From Phlyctochytrium arcticum (lineage: Eukaryota; Chytridiomycota; Chytridiomycetes; Chytridiales; Chytridiaceae): a DNA stretch of 64,000 nucleotides. Below, one piece after another: positions 63,943 through 64,000 of this stretch (positions are counted from its first letter, which is position 1; each line of letters starts with the position of its first letter). Where the stretch lies: the NCBI GenBank assembly GCA_025602905.1, contig JAHLKI010000029.1:62001-126000 (forward strand), written 5' to 3'. Both the position numbers and the translations under genes were made by a program. The notes under the pieces are model-generated. The model searched no databases. It was given only the letters and a program-made list of their open reading frames with translations, and had not been told where the DNA came from.

Positions 63943-64000
63943 ACCTCGTTATATATCAGCTCGAAGACTTCAATACAAGTGTTTCTATTGCAACCCAAAG

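Larger units (their letters stand above)
54601..64000 (+). other. Endogenous large dsDNA virus-like region
   Basis: Starting near 54.6 kb, genes become intronless, closely packed (12-40 bp gaps or overlaps) and AT-richer than the flanking fungal genes. Three DNA methyltransferases of phage/large-virus type, a phage-like HTH protein, a tRNA and a giant fibre protein form one co-oriented block that runs off the window. The junction to the Plavaka element lies between about 54581 and 54610. No capsid, packaging ATPase or polymerase gene is visible in this part, so the virus group cannot be decided. Confidence 0.7.

Overview
This window is nuclear DNA of a eukaryote, most likely a zoosporic (chytrid-type) fungus. 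Genes have short introns (about 50-110 nt) with GT-AG ends and frequent CTAAC/CTGAC branch-point-like motifs. The repertoire is fungal (Snt1-type SANT corepressor, TCP11/Sok1, Plavaka-type and MULE transposases), and a CFAP97-type flagellar protein argues for a flagellated stage. No rRNA, CRISPR array or bacterial operon was seen. All gene names rest on sequence reading, not on searches.

Layout. 0.2-1.2 kb: secreted Lys/Asn/Asp/His-rich protein (-). 2.4-5.2 kb: TCP11 family (+). 5.2-7.6 kb: gene-poor. 7.6-8.7 kb: unrecognised gene (+), convergent with signal peptide peptidase (8.6-10.2 kb, -). 10.4-11.2 kb: damaged linker-histone (H15) gene with a duplicated exon. 12.7-13.05 kb: three-exon metallothionein-like gene (-). 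13.7-14.4 kb: unrecognised gene (-), divergent from an aldo/keto reductase (14.9-15.9 kb, +). 16.3-20.3 kb: SNT1-like corepressor (-). 21.4-21.8 kb: ribosomal protein uS10/S20e (-). 22.4-25.2 kb: secreted S41 peptidase (-). 26.4 kb: small, possibly mitochondrial protein (+). 29.0-30.4 kb: CFAP97 (+). 30.6-32.25 kb: serine hydroxymethyltransferase (-). 32.6-36.2 kb: Ala/Lys/Glu-repeat protein with two zinc knuckles (+). 36.4-37.4 kb: USB1 (+). 37.7-46.4 kb: a seven-exon BRCA2 homologue (-) with a homogenised tandem array of BRC repeats.

From 46.8 kb on, mobile DNA is stacked. A MULE transposase (46.85-49.42 kb) is broken by a solo LTR with a perfect 5-bp target duplication and by a frameshift, and is cut off by the CACTG end of a CMC/Plavaka-type element (49.42-54.6 kb). 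That element carries its transposase and, one nucleotide after its stop codon, a second spliced gene of unknown function. Its 5' end is cut off at about 54.6 kb.

54.6-64.0 kb is a different kind of DNA: visibly AT-richer, intronless, nearly gapless and all on the + strand except for one insertion. It encodes a phage-type helix-turn-helix protein, a phage-type Dam adenine methyltransferase, a D12-class adenine methyltransferase, a C5-cytosine methyltransferase (split by a 1.18-kb insertion carrying a secreted Cys-rich protein gene), a 29-residue ORF, a tRNA-Gly(UCC), and a very large fibre protein with adenovirus-like shaft repeats, frameshifted near its middle. I read this as part of an endogenous large dsDNA virus or virus-like element whose other end lies beyond the window. 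The DNA methylation genes together with a fibre and a tRNA, in a fungal genome, are the most unusual content here.
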